This document shows, in pieces, positions 1 to 8,170 of a stretch of DNA of 64,000 nucleotides. Below the pieces are notes generated by a model that searched no databases, was not told where the DNA came from, and saw only the letters and a program-made list of their open reading frames with translations. A program made the translations under genes and the position numbers. Origin of the DNA: Phycisphaerae bacterium (GTDB lineage: Bacteria > Planctomycetota > Phycisphaerae > Tepidisphaerales > Tepidisphaeraceae); the NCBI GenBank assembly GCA_025924315.1, contig JAICIO010000003.1:62001-126000 (forward strand). Reading direction: 5' to 3'. The stretch's first letter is position 1; every line of letters begins with the position of its first letter.

Positions 1-513
1 GGGCTCCTCGACGGCTTTGATTGGCAAACCGTCGAAAAGGTAGTTTTCGTGCGCCACTACGAGGACCTGTCTGGTCTGCTGTTCCTGCTCGCGGCGTTTG
101 CAGACACCGTCGCGGGAATCACGCTGATCGTTTTCCCGATGCGCTGGCGCGGACTCTTGATGGCGACGCTCGCGCCCGCTGTCCTCGTTCATTTCGGCGG
201 CGTTCTGTTCGGTGTGGGATGTGTGATCGTCGACGACTTCAGTGCGCAGTGGGGTGGGCTGACGGCGATGCTCGGCGTGATCGTTGCCGTTCCGTGTTTC
301 CTCGCGATGATCCTCGGGATAATCGCGTTTGTTCGAATCAAAAAATCACCGCCGTCCGGCACTCCCGAACTCGCGGTCGCGCTTACAGTCTTAGAGAACG
401 CTGTTCTGTGCTTCCTGGAAATCCATCAACTCCTCCAGAAGGCCAATCGATGCCTTCAGCGCCTGCTGGAGGAGCCCAAGTCAACACGCAAACCTTTGCG
501 CGAGAAAAAGTGA
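1..513 (+). CDS. partial hypothetical membrane protein (5' end outside window)
   Basis: The reading frame is open from the first base to a TGA at 511-513, so the gene probably begins before the window. A GTG at 49 could also start it, but the residues encoded before that GTG read as ordinary protein. Three hydrophobic stretches are visible (about residues 23-46, 50-74 and 84-108 of the open frame), followed by a charged, Lys/Arg-rich soluble tail. I do not recognise a family. It is most likely a small integral membrane protein with a cytoplasmic tail. A truncated REP-like repeat begins 3 bases after the stop. Confidence 0.55.
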   Translation, partial: GLLDGFDWQTVEKVVFVRHYEDLSGLLFLLAAFADTVAGITLIVFPMRWRGLLMATLAPAVLVHFGGVLFGVGCVIVDDFSAQWGGLTAMLGVIVAVPCFLAMILGIIAFVRIKKSPPSGTPELAVALTVLENAVLCFLEIHQLLQKANRCLQRLLEEPKSTRKPLREKK

Positions 514-516
514 TCG

Positions 517-575
517 CTCGTAGGGTCCGCTTCAGCGGACCGGTTATTTCTTCCGCTCAAAAAGAGAAGTAACTC
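517..575. repeat. truncated GTAG-type REP element
   Basis: One complete arm is present: GTAG at 520 followed by the hairpin GGTCCGC-TTCA-GCGGACC, then a spacer starting CCGGTTATT. The spacer ends with AGTAAC, where the intact copies at 40787-40865 and 61135-61211 continue into the second hairpin. Here the second hairpin is missing, so this is a half copy. Confidence 0.7.
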
Positions 576-632
576 GTTCGCCTGCCGCTGACGTCCGGCA
601 AGTCACGGTCGCGTCGTGTAGCTTGATGGTTC

Positions 633-2924
633 CTATTTCGATGGCGTGATCTCGCACACCACGCGGAAGCCGTAGCTGGGCTCGCGTTGGTTCGCTTCGG
701 CTTTGCCGTTGCGGTAGGCGCTGGCGCATTGGGTGGCGTAGCTGCTCCAGCATCCGCCGCGGGCGACGTGGGTGTTGCCTTTCGTGGGGCCGGTGGGATC
801 GGTTGACTCTTCGTGCTTGTAGGCGTCGGGGGCGTAGAAGTCGGAGCACCATTCCCACACGCTGCCGTGCATGTCGTAGATTCCCCACGCATTGGGCAGA
901 TAGCTGCCGGGCATTTCGAGTGGATGTTGCGAGCGATCATCGGTGCCGGCGTTTTCGGGTGGCGGACCGCTTTGCTCCTCGTTCGGCCGCGGGGGACGTT
1001 GACGCTGATTGCCTGCGCCCTGCGTTGGGCGAGGCGGAGGTTCGCCTCCGTTTGCGCCGCCGCGGCGCTCTTCCATTCTGCGAAGGATGATACTGACGTC
1101 TTTGCCGAAGTTCGCCTGTTCCTTCTTGAGCTGATCGCCGAACGCGAAGCGCGTCGTCGAGCCGGCGCGGCAGGCATATTCCCATTCCGCTTCGGTTGGC
1201 AATCGATACACGCGACCGGCCGCCTTCTCCGCGGGCATTTCGCTTAAGTGCCGGCAGAAGAGTGTCGCCTGTTCCCACGACGTGAACGCCGCGGGCAGCT
1301 CGTCATGCTGAATTCGCTCAGCATTGGGTGGCGCGCCGAGCACCTTCGCAAGCTCGCCCTGGGTGACTTCGTATTCGCCAATGTAGAACGGCTTGGTGAG
1401 CTTCACGGGGTGTGGTGGCGCGTCCGCGAAAGCTTTGTCGCCCATGATGAAGGTGCCGGCGTTGCAGAGGATCAGCTTCTGGCCGATTGAATTGGTGACG
1501 AGCGGATCGAGTTTAACCGGGGTGGGCTCCGCAGTTTTGGGCGCCGGTACGAGCGATTGCGCGATCGGTTGTGTCTGCGCTGACGCCTCATTCGTCTGCG
1601 AAACCGCAAGCGCTGGCGCGGGCGCTTTTGAAGCTGATTCAATCGATTCGATCGTCGGCGCGGTCGCGGGGGATGGCGCGATCGGGACGGAATTTGGTGC
1701 GACCGGCGCGGCTTCGGTCAGGATCTTGGGCGCCGTGTGTCGCGCCGCGTTTTGATTCGCATGCATCTGCCGACGGTTGCTCATCGACGATGCAACAATG
1801 ATCCCGAGAAGCACGATGACGAGCATCCCCACGAATGCTCCGGCGGCGATAAGCACCCATCCGGGTAGCTTTGCGTGCGGGCGGCGCACTTCGGGCATCG
1901 GCGGCGGTTCGTAGACTTCTTCCTGCGCCGGCGCCGCTTGTGCGAGCGCTTCGAGCGCCTGCGTCTGCACAGTACTCGCGCCACTGAGTACAGCGCGCAG
2001 ATCCGCGAGCATCGCCTTCGCGGTTGAATAGCGATCTTCTGGGTTTTTCGCGAGCGCTTTCTGCAGAATCTCGACGACGCCTTCCGGCGCGTCGATGTTC
2101 ATCGCGCGCGGATCGGGGATCGGCGCCGAGCAGTGAGCGAACATCACCTGCATGCTGCTGGGCGCTTCGAACGGTGGTTTGCCGGTGAGGATCGCGTAGT
2201 ACGTGCAACCGAGCGAGTAGATGTCGCTGCGCAGGTCGACCTTGTCACCGCGGCACTGTTCGGGCGACATGAACGCGGGGGTGCCGAGGATTGTCCCCGG
2301 CTGCGTGCGCATGGTGGCGTCCGATGCTTCCACTTTCGCGAGGCCAAAGTCCGCGACTTTCACGTGGCCGTCGCTGGTGAGCATCAGGTTTGACGGTTTG
2401 ATGTCGCGATGGATCAGGCCCATATCGTGCGCGGCTTGCAGCGCTTTGCACGCTTCGCCGACGAGTTTGGTGGCGGCGCGCCAGCCGGGCGAGCCTTTCT
2501 TCGCGAGGTAATCCTGCACACTTCCGCCGGGCACGAGCTCCATTACGATGAAGTAGGCATCGTCCGCGTGATTCACGTCGAAGATGGTGACGACGTTCGG
2601 ATGCGTGAGCTTGCCCGCGGCCTGCGCTTCGGCCAGCAAGCGATCGATCAGCGACTTATCGCGCGCGAACTCCGGCGGAAGGACTTTGATCGCGACCTTG
2701 CGTTTGATGACCGGATCTTCGGCGGCGTAGACGTTTCCCATCCCGCCGTGCCCCAGCACGGAAAGGATTTTGTACTTGCCGAGCATCGATCCAACCGGCA
2801 GCGCGCGATGCGGTGAAGCTGGCTTGGGACCTTGCGAGAGATCGGGCGCATGGATAGCGGCGGTCGCCTGCACCGACGACGGTGGAATCCGCTTTGGTTT
2901 AGGTTTGTTCGGTTGCTCGCCCAT
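633..2924 (-). CDS. Ser/Thr protein kinase fused to FGE/sulfatase-modifying-factor-like domain
   Basis: 763 residues from the ATG at 2924; an in-frame TTG at 2939 is a less likely start. The N-terminal Hanks-type kinase domain (about 50-310) has the glycine-rich loop, VAIK lysine at about 80, HRD at 172-174 and DFG at 192-194, so it should be active. An Ala/Pro-rich linker surrounds one membrane helix (about 355-380). The C-terminal domain (about 477-758) is of the FGE/EgtB/PvdO type (starts with a G-KLILCNAGTFIMG-like strand, has LPTEAEWEYACR and ends GGCW...GFRVV). A Pro/Gly/Arg-rich insert of roughly 45 residues interrupts it. The kinase should be cytoplasmic and the FGE-like domain outside the membrane. 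This fusion is common in planctomycetes. Of the two FGE active-site cysteines only one is apparent, so formylglycine-generating activity is doubtful. Confidence 0.9.
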   Translation of the reverse strand: MGEQPNKPKPKRIPPSSVQATAAIHAPDLSQGPKPASPHRALPVGSMLGKYKILSVLGHGGMGNVYAAEDPVIKRKVAIKVLPPEFARDKSLIDRLLAEAQAAGKLTHPNVVTIFDVNHADDAYFIVMELVPGGSVQDYLAKKGSPGWRAATKLVGEACKALQAAHDMGLIHRDIKPSNLMLTSDGHVKVADFGLAKVEASDATMRTQPGTILGTPAFMSPEQCRGDKVDLRSDIYSLGCTYYAILTGKPPFEAPSSMQVMFAHCSAPIPDPRAMNIDAPEGVVEILQKALAKNPEDRYSTAKAMLADLRAVLSGASTVQTQALEALAQAAPAQEEVYEPPPMPEVRRPHAKLPGWVLIAAGAFVGMLVIVLLGIIVASSMSNRRQMHANQNAARHTAPKILTEAAPVAPNSVPIAPSPATAPTIESIESASKAPAPALAVSQTNEASAQTQPIAQSLVPAPKTAEPTPVKLDPLVTNSIGQKLILCNAGTFIMGDKAFADAPPHPVKLTKPFYIGEYEVTQGELAKVLGAPPNAERIQHDELPAAFTSWEQATLFCRHLSEMPAEKAAGRVYRLPTEAEWEYACRAGSTTRFAFGDQLKKEQANFGKDVSIILRRMEERRGGANGGEPPPRPTQGAGNQRQRPPRPNEEQSGPPPENAGTDDRSQHPLEMPGSYLPNAWGIYDMHGSVWEWCSDFYAPDAYKHEESTDPTGPTKGNTHVARGGCWSSYATQCASAYRNGKAEANQREPSYGFRVVCEITPSK

Positions 2925-3142
2925 CGAGTAAACGCCCAAAGAACGCAGATACCGGAAGCGACGCGCTTGTTCAAGAGATCGTCATGACGGCCGACACGTC
3001 TGCATGGTTTCTCCTTTGTGATTAAAGCATTAGAAGCGTTTAGTGGCGAAGCTCGCTGAGAGGAGGTGGTTGCCCTTGGACGACGATTGACAGGTTCCTG
3101 TTGTGGTTGTCTGCCTATCATCCCTCGCGATAATGGAGCCTT

Positions 3143-4132
3143 ATGAGCATTCGAGTCGGCATCGTGGGTGTGAGTGGTTACGGCGGCGGAGAGGTGTTGC
3201 GCCTTTGCGCTTCGCATCCGTCATTTGAAATGGTTTACGTCGCGGGCGAATCAAGCGCGGGATCACGCCTCGTCGAAAAGTTTCCAGGGCTGAACAAAAA
3301 GCTCGGCGATCTTGTGATCGAAAAGTGGGATCCGACCGCGCTGCCGAAACTCGATCTGCTCTTCGCATCGCTTCCCACCGGCCAATCGCGCGAGCCGCTC
3401 GCGAAAGTTCCAGCGAGCGTGAAGATCGTGGACATCGGCGGAGATCATCGCTACGTCGACGGCTGGACCTATGGCTTGGCAGATGTCTGGCCGGAGGAGA
3501 TCAAGAAAGCCACGCGCGTCGCCAACCCGGGGTGTTATCCGTCCGCGGCGCTCGCCGCGATCGCGCCATTACTTCACGCGGGATTGGTCGAGCCGCATCC
3601 GCCGATGATGATCGACGCGAAGAGCGGCGTGAGCGGCGCGGGCCGCGGCGGCGGCGACAGCAAATTCGGCTTCGCGGAGTGCAACGAGGACGTCGTCGCG
3701 TATGGCTTGCTTAAGCATCCGCATCTTGCGGAGATCGCGGCCACGGTAAAGCGTCTTCAACCCGCGAGCGAAACGCGCATCGCCTTCACGCCGCATCTCA
3801 TTCCCATGACGCGTGGCATTCTCGCGACGTGCTATCTCTGTCCGAAAGAAGGCGCCGATCTTACGACCGAAAAGTGCCTGCAAGTTGCGCGCGAGTTTTA
3901 CAAAGATCGCCCCTTCGTCCGGGTGACCGATCGTCCACCGCACACCAAGTGGGCGACGGGATCGAACCTCGTGTTCGTCTCCTACGCCGCCGCCGGTCGG
4001 GCGCCGATCATCGCGCTGGGCGCGATCGACAACCTCGGCAAAGGCGCCGCGGGCCAGGCGGTCCAAAACGCCAACCTTATGACCGGCCAACCCGAAGACG
4101 CGGGGCTCTGCGCCGCACCGATGTGGCCGTGA
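3143..4132 (+). CDS. argC: N-acetyl-gamma-glutamyl-phosphate reductase
   Basis: 329 residues, the usual size. It reduces N-acetylglutamyl phosphate to the semialdehyde with NADPH in arginine biosynthesis, in the cytosol. The N-terminus has the Rossmann motif GVSGYGGGE (about 9-17). The catalytic cysteine is Cys131 in ANPGCYPSA. The conserved FTPHLIPMTRG block with the active-site histidine follows, and the C-terminus has the AIDNLGKGAAGQAVQN signature. The ATG at 3143 is preceded by GGAG at a spacing of six. No other arginine gene is adjacent, so it stands alone between a divergent kinase gene and a repeat element. Confidence 0.97.
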   Translation: MSIRVGIVGVSGYGGGEVLRLCASHPSFEMVYVAGESSAGSRLVEKFPGLNKKLGDLVIEKWDPTALPKLDLLFASLPTGQSREPLAKVPASVKIVDIGGDHRYVDGWTYGLADVWPEEIKKATRVANPGCYPSAALAAIAPLLHAGLVEPHPPMMIDAKSGVSGAGRGGGDSKFGFAECNEDVVAYGLLKHPHLAEIAATVKRLQPASETRIAFTPHLIPMTRGILATCYLCPKEGADLTTEKCLQVAREFYKDRPFVRVTDRPPHTKWATGSNLVFVSYAAAGRAPIIALGAIDNLGKGAAGQAVQNANLMTGQPEDAGLCAAPMWP

Positions 4133-4137
4133 CCATT

Positions 4138-4270
4138 CTCCCTCTCCCTTGAGGGAGAGGGCGGGGGTGAGGGTGAACCCTGGTGAATCAGGTCGCGCCG
4201 CTTCGCGAGAGATCCTCAAACTGCCGCGCTCGACCCTCACCCTAACCCTCGCCCTTTCAGGGAGAGGGGA
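4138..4270. repeat. intergenic inverted repeat (CCCTCTCCC/GAGGGTGAGGGT family)
   Basis: The left arm is CCCTCTCCCTTGAGGGAGAGG plus GGGTGAGGGT, and the right arm is ACCCTCACCCTAACCCTCGCCC plus GGGAGAGGGG. The two arms are complementary and each contains its own short hairpin, with about 60 bases between them. It occupies the gap after argC. A related copy lies at 5822-6016. Confidence 0.75.
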
Positions 4271-4363
4271 CCAGAGCGCACTTGTAAACACGCGACGATA
4301 TTCGTTAACAACTTGACGTCTCTGTGCACCAGCCTTACACCGATAACTCCACTCGGAGGATTC

Positions 4364-5806
4364 GTGCGATTCTTGCACCTCACGCTCTTTGTTGTATTTT
4401 CGATTATCGCCCCACTCGCGGCGCACGCGGATGCGAAGAAAACGCTCAACGTGCTTTTCATCGCGTGCGATGATCTGCGGCCGGAGCTTGGGTGTTACGG
4501 ACAAAAGCAGATCCTCTCGCCGAACATCGATAAGCTCGCGGCGAGCGGAATGCTGTTTGAGAAAGCCTATTGCCAGCAGGCGGTGTGTGCGCCGTCGCGG
4601 GCGAGTTTGATGACGGGGTGCCGGCCGGATTCGACGAAGGTGACGGATCTCAAGACCCCGCTGCCGACCGTGCGGCCGGATTTGCTCACGCTCGACAACA
4701 ACTTCAAGCAGCACGGCTACACGACGATCTCGCTCGGGAAGATTTTCCACCACGCGGAGAATGATGATCCCGTCGGCTGGAGCGAACCGCCGTGGCGGCC
4801 CGAGCATGGGAGTTTCCCGTGGTTCGTGCTCCCGCAAAACAAGATGCCGACCACCGGCACCGAAGCGAATCCGCCGAAGGGTCAGCGCGGTCCGCCGGTC
4901 GAGGCCGCGGATGTGGACGATGATGCGTATCCCGACGGTCAGACCGCCGCGCGCGCGATCGAGTATCTGCAGAAGCTGAAGGACGCGAACAAGCCATTTT
5001 TCCTCGCGGTCGGATTTGTGAAACCGCATCTGCCGTTTGCGTGCCCGAAGAAGTATTGGGACCTGTACGACCGCAACAAGATCGAGTTGCCGGACGACAT
5101 GCGTCCGCCGAAGGATGCGCCGAAAGTCGCGCTCACGAACTGGCCCGAGCTGCGTCAGTATCGGGGAATGCCCAAGCAAGGTCCGCTGACCGAGGCGCAG
5201 GCGAAGGAACTGGTGCATGGCTACTACGCGTGTGTGTCGCAAACGGATGCGCTCGTCGGAAAAGTTTTGGCGGAGCTCGATCGCCTCGGTCTGCGCGATA
5301 ACACGATCATCATCCTGTGGGGCGATCACGGCTGGCATCTGGGCGAGCACAGCCTCTGGACAAAGCACACGAATTTCGAGATTGCGACGCACGCCCCGCT
5401 GATGATCAGCGGGCCGGGCATCAAGCCAAATCAGCGGACGAGCGCGCTCGTTGAGTTCGTCGATGTGTATCCGTCACTGTGCGAGCTGGCGGGATTGCCC
5501 CTCCCCAAGCAACTCGAAGGAACAAGCTTCGTGCCGCTTTTGAGCGACCCAACGCGAACCTGGAAAACCGCGGCGTTCAGCCAGTTTCCGCATGAAGGTC
5601 GCATGGGCCGCACGGTGACCGACGGCCGCTATCGCTTCACGCTGTGGCCCGCGAAAGGCGACAAGCCGGATGAGTTTGAGCTGTACGATCATCAAACCGA
5701 TCCGCAGGAAGACGTGAACCTCGCCGGGCACGCCGATCAGGCGGATACGCTCAAACGGATGAAGATACTCCTCGCAGATGGCTGGCAGGCGGCGACGCCG
5801 AAGTGA
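4364..5806 (+). CDS. secreted iduronate-2-sulfatase-like sulfatase
   Basis: 480 residues from the GTG at 4364, chosen because GGAGGA lies just upstream and because it places a clean signal peptide (VRFLHLTLFVVFSIIAP...AHA) at the N-terminus. It is a type I sulfatase hydrolysing sulfate esters, probably on polysaccharides, outside the cytoplasm. The nucleophile motif CAPSRASLMTG starts at about Cys75, which must be converted to formylglycine. Metal-binding blocks are visible: ACDDLRPELGCYG near the N-terminus and WGDHGWHLGEHS in the middle. The sequence resembles the iduronate-2-sulfatase/choline-sulfatase group. It lies between two intergenic repeats and has no operon partner. Confidence 0.93.
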   Translation: MRFLHLTLFVVFSIIAPLAAHADAKKTLNVLFIACDDLRPELGCYGQKQILSPNIDKLAASGMLFEKAYCQQAVCAPSRASLMTGCRPDSTKVTDLKTPLPTVRPDLLTLDNNFKQHGYTTISLGKIFHHAENDDPVGWSEPPWRPEHGSFPWFVLPQNKMPTTGTEANPPKGQRGPPVEAADVDDDAYPDGQTAARAIEYLQKLKDANKPFFLAVGFVKPHLPFACPKKYWDLYDRNKIELPDDMRPPKDAPKVALTNWPELRQYRGMPKQGPLTEAQAKELVHGYYACVSQTDALVGKVLAELDRLGLRDNTIIILWGDHGWHLGEHSLWTKHTNFEIATHAPLMISGPGIKPNQRTSALVEFVDVYPSLCELAGLPLPKQLEGTSFVPLLSDPTRTWKTAAFSQFPHEGRMGRTVTDGRYRFTLWPAKGDKPDEFELYDHQTDPQEDVNLAGHADQADTLKRMKILLADGWQAATPK

Positions 5807-5821
5807 GTGTGCTGCATTCAT

Positions 5822-6016
5822 CTCCTCTCCCTGGAAGGGAGAGGGTAAGGGTGAGGGTCGCGCGCGAGAGTAATGGAGCCTTCGAAATCGTGCGCTTCGC
5901 GTGAGAGTCCGCCTTCGCTGCGCTCAGGATGACATTTCACCGGATATGTGAAGTCAGCGCGGATTCACTCTCGCGCTTCACCCTCACCCTAGCCCTCTCC
6001 CTTGCAGGAAGCGGGG
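5822..6016. repeat. intergenic inverted repeat with nested second repeat
   Basis: The outer arms (CCTCTCCCTGGAAGGGAGAGG...AGGGTGAGGGT and ACCCTCACCCTAGCCCTCTCCC) match the element at 4138-4270. The arm ends continue into CGCGCGAGAG and CTCTCGCG, also complementary. The centre carries CGCTGCGCTCAGGATGAC (5917-5934), half of the GTCATTCTGAGCGAAG repeat seen in full at 30470-30548. One repeat may have inserted inside another. Confidence 0.65.
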
Positions 6017-6027
6017 ACGAAGGCGCG

Positions 6028-8091
6028 TCAGAACCCGCGCATTCTCGCGATGTCTTGATACGTAACGAAGAGGAAGACACTGAGGATAAGCGCGAGGCCG
6101 ATGACCTGGGCGATCGATTGGGCGCGCGGGGAGAGTGGCTTGCCCTGGAGTTTTTCGAGAATCAGGAAGACGAAGAGTCCGCCGTCGACGATGGGGATGG
6201 GGAGGAAGTTCACCACCGCCAGGTTGGCGCTGATCATCGAAAGGAACCAGATCAGCCAGTCGTTGCCTTTGAGGGCGAATTTGGTTCCGGCGCCGACGAT
6301 GCCCACCGGGCCCATCACGTTCTTCGGGCTCACACTGCCTTGAATGAAGCGCTGAATCGTGGTGTAGAACTGGAGAATGAGGTCGCGGGTTTCGCCGACG
6401 CCCCACGCGGCGGCGATCAGCGGGTTGCTCGTGTGGCGAACTTCCTGCAGCTCGTGGAACGCCATCGTCGTGCCGTAGCGCATGTTTTTGGCGAGCTGTT
6501 CCGACGGCGCATCCATCACGACATCGAATGATTTGTCCGTGCCGTTGACCGTCGCGACGATCTTGACGGTGTCGTTCGCAGAGACCTTCGCGAGCTGCGT
6601 GCGAACGTCAAACCAATTCTTCACTGGCTGGCCGTTCACAGAAACGATCTTCGCGCCCGCGGGGATGCCGGCCTTGGCGGCGGGACTTTCGGGGAGCGTG
6701 TCGGTGACGACGAGCGTCTGGCTGTCGGGCAGGAGCTGAACGCCGAGCCCGTATCGCCCTTTCGCGAGGCGGATATTCGGCACGACGTCGGGGACCACGA
6801 CTTCTTTCCCATCGCGCAGCACCGTGATGGAGACCTTCGCCCCCTGCTCGCCGTACTCGTTGAGCTTTTTCGTGAGCTTTTGCCGCGTCAGATCGCTGAT
6901 GGAATCATGCGCGTCGTTGGCGATCGAGACGATCACGTCGCCGGGCTTGAGCTTGCCCTTCACGACCGATTCGGGCTGAATCGCCATCACCTGCACGCGC
7001 GTCTGCATACCGGCGAAACTCAGCGGCTTGCCGTACGGCTCTTCGAGAACCGGATGGGCTTGAATCTCGCGCGTCGCGCCGGACTTCTGATTCTTCACGG
7101 TAAGCGTGACCGGCGCGCCGGCGGAGTTTTGCACGGCTGCGTCGAACTTCCAGTAATCCTTCTTCGCGTCGACCGGCTGGCCATTGACGGCGGTGACGAC
7201 ATCGTCCGCGGTCATCGCGAGCGATTCCTCGGGGACGAGGCCCTTCAGATCGCCGTCGCTCTTGTCGGTTTCAGGACCGGTCAGCTGCCGCGGGCCGTCG
7301 ATGCCGATGCTGAGAAAACCGGTCGAATCCTCGTCCGACTTTCGCGGAGTGACCGAGAGATGCTCCTCAGATCCGTCGGGATGGCGCACGAAAACCGGCA
7401 GCGCCTCGCCGGCTTCGGAGAGCGCGACGTTCAGGCCGATCTTCGTGAAATCGTGCTGGTATTTATCGTTGAAGTAAAGAATCCGATCGCCGACGCGCAT
7501 GCCCGCTTCCTGCGCGGGCGAGAGCGGCTGCATGTCGCCGACGATGGCCGGCGGAACGTGAAAGCCCATCAGGAACAGCACGCAAAAACCGAAGAACGCG
7601 AGGATGATGTTCATGACCACGCCTGCGGAGACGATGATCATGCGCTTGCCGATCGGCTTCATGTTGTACGCGCGCGGGTGGGTTTGCTCGGCGTTGGCGT
7701 AGAGGTCGTCCTGCCCGAGCATCTTCACGTATCCGCCGAGGGGGATCCAATTGAGGCGATATTCCGTTTCGCCCAGGCCGAGCTCGCTCGCGATGCGGTC
7801 TTCCTGTTCGACAGTCGCGGGCGGCGGTTCTTCATGCGCTTCGAGCTGCTTGACGCGCTTCTCTTCGATCTGGCGCTGGATTCGCCGATCGTATTCCTGC
7901 TTGCTCGTGCCGACGCGAAAGCCGAGGCCTTTTCGCCAGGAGATCAGCGCCTGTCCGAAACCGACGGCGAACTGCTCGACCTTCACATCCGACCATTTGG
8001 CCGCGAGGAAGTGGCCGAGCTCGTGCCAGAAGATGACGAAGCCGAAGCCAAAGACGAGGAGGAGAATGCTGCCGATGTTGGCGAAGTCCAT
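6028..8091 (-). CDS. rseP: RIP metalloprotease (site-2 protease, RseP-like) with several PDZ domains
   Basis: 687 residues, against about 450 for E. coli RseP. It is an intramembrane zinc protease that cleaves membrane-bound substrates such as anti-sigma factors. The zinc motif HELGH is at 23-27 inside the first membrane helix. The second catalytic block near the C-terminus reads NFLPIPIVDGG, where the VDG aspartate replaces the usual LDG. Between them sit up to four PDZ-like modules (each with a GxxVGDxIL-like strand), and a charged coiled region lies at about 60-105. The last three hydrophobic segments close the membrane domain. It is downstream of dxr on the same strand, a very common pairing in bacteria. 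Confidence 0.95.
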   Translation of the reverse strand: MDFANIGSILLLVFGFGFVIFWHELGHFLAAKWSDVKVEQFAVGFGQALISWRKGLGFRVGTSKQEYDRRIQRQIEEKRVKQLEAHEEPPPATVEQEDRIASELGLGETEYRLNWIPLGGYVKMLGQDDLYANAEQTHPRAYNMKPIGKRMIIVSAGVVMNIILAFFGFCVLFLMGFHVPPAIVGDMQPLSPAQEAGMRVGDRILYFNDKYQHDFTKIGLNVALSEAGEALPVFVRHPDGSEEHLSVTPRKSDEDSTGFLSIGIDGPRQLTGPETDKSDGDLKGLVPEESLAMTADDVVTAVNGQPVDAKKDYWKFDAAVQNSAGAPVTLTVKNQKSGATREIQAHPVLEEPYGKPLSFAGMQTRVQVMAIQPESVVKGKLKPGDVIVSIANDAHDSISDLTRQKLTKKLNEYGEQGAKVSITVLRDGKEVVVPDVVPNIRLAKGRYGLGVQLLPDSQTLVVTDTLPESPAAKAGIPAGAKIVSVNGQPVKNWFDVRTQLAKVSANDTVKIVATVNGTDKSFDVVMDAPSEQLAKNMRYGTTMAFHELQEVRHTSNPLIAAAWGVGETRDLILQFYTTIQRFIQGSVSPKNVMGPVGIVGAGTKFALKGNDWLIWFLSMISANLAVVNFLPIPIVDGGLFVFLILEKLQGKPLSPRAQSIAQVIGLALILSVFLFVTYQDIARMRGF

Positions 8092-8107
8092 GAAGTTGTT
8101 CCGGATT

Positions 8108-8168
8108 CGTAGGTCCGGCTGTGCCGGACGGTCTTTCCGATTCGATGTCCGGCAGAGCCGGACCTACG
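8108..8168. repeat. GTAG-type REP pair, GTCCGGC stem subfamily
   Basis: Each arm is (C)GTAG followed by the hairpin GTCCGGC-TGT-GCCGGAC, and the second arm is inverted with a TCT loop. The pair is separated by about 18 bases. It fills the dxr-rseP gap. A decayed copy lies at 44199-44256. Confidence 0.8.
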
Positions 8169-8170
8169 TT

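Noticed and set aside
3091-3120. Perfect -35 box TTGACA upstream of argC
   Set aside because: The nearest -10-like TATCAT lies about 23 bases away, too far for a normal promoter, and 17-base spacing gives no -10 box.
3569-5392. Minus-strand open frame of about 607 codons opposite argC and the sulfatase
   Set aside because: It crosses a repeat and two well-supported genes and shows no protein motif.
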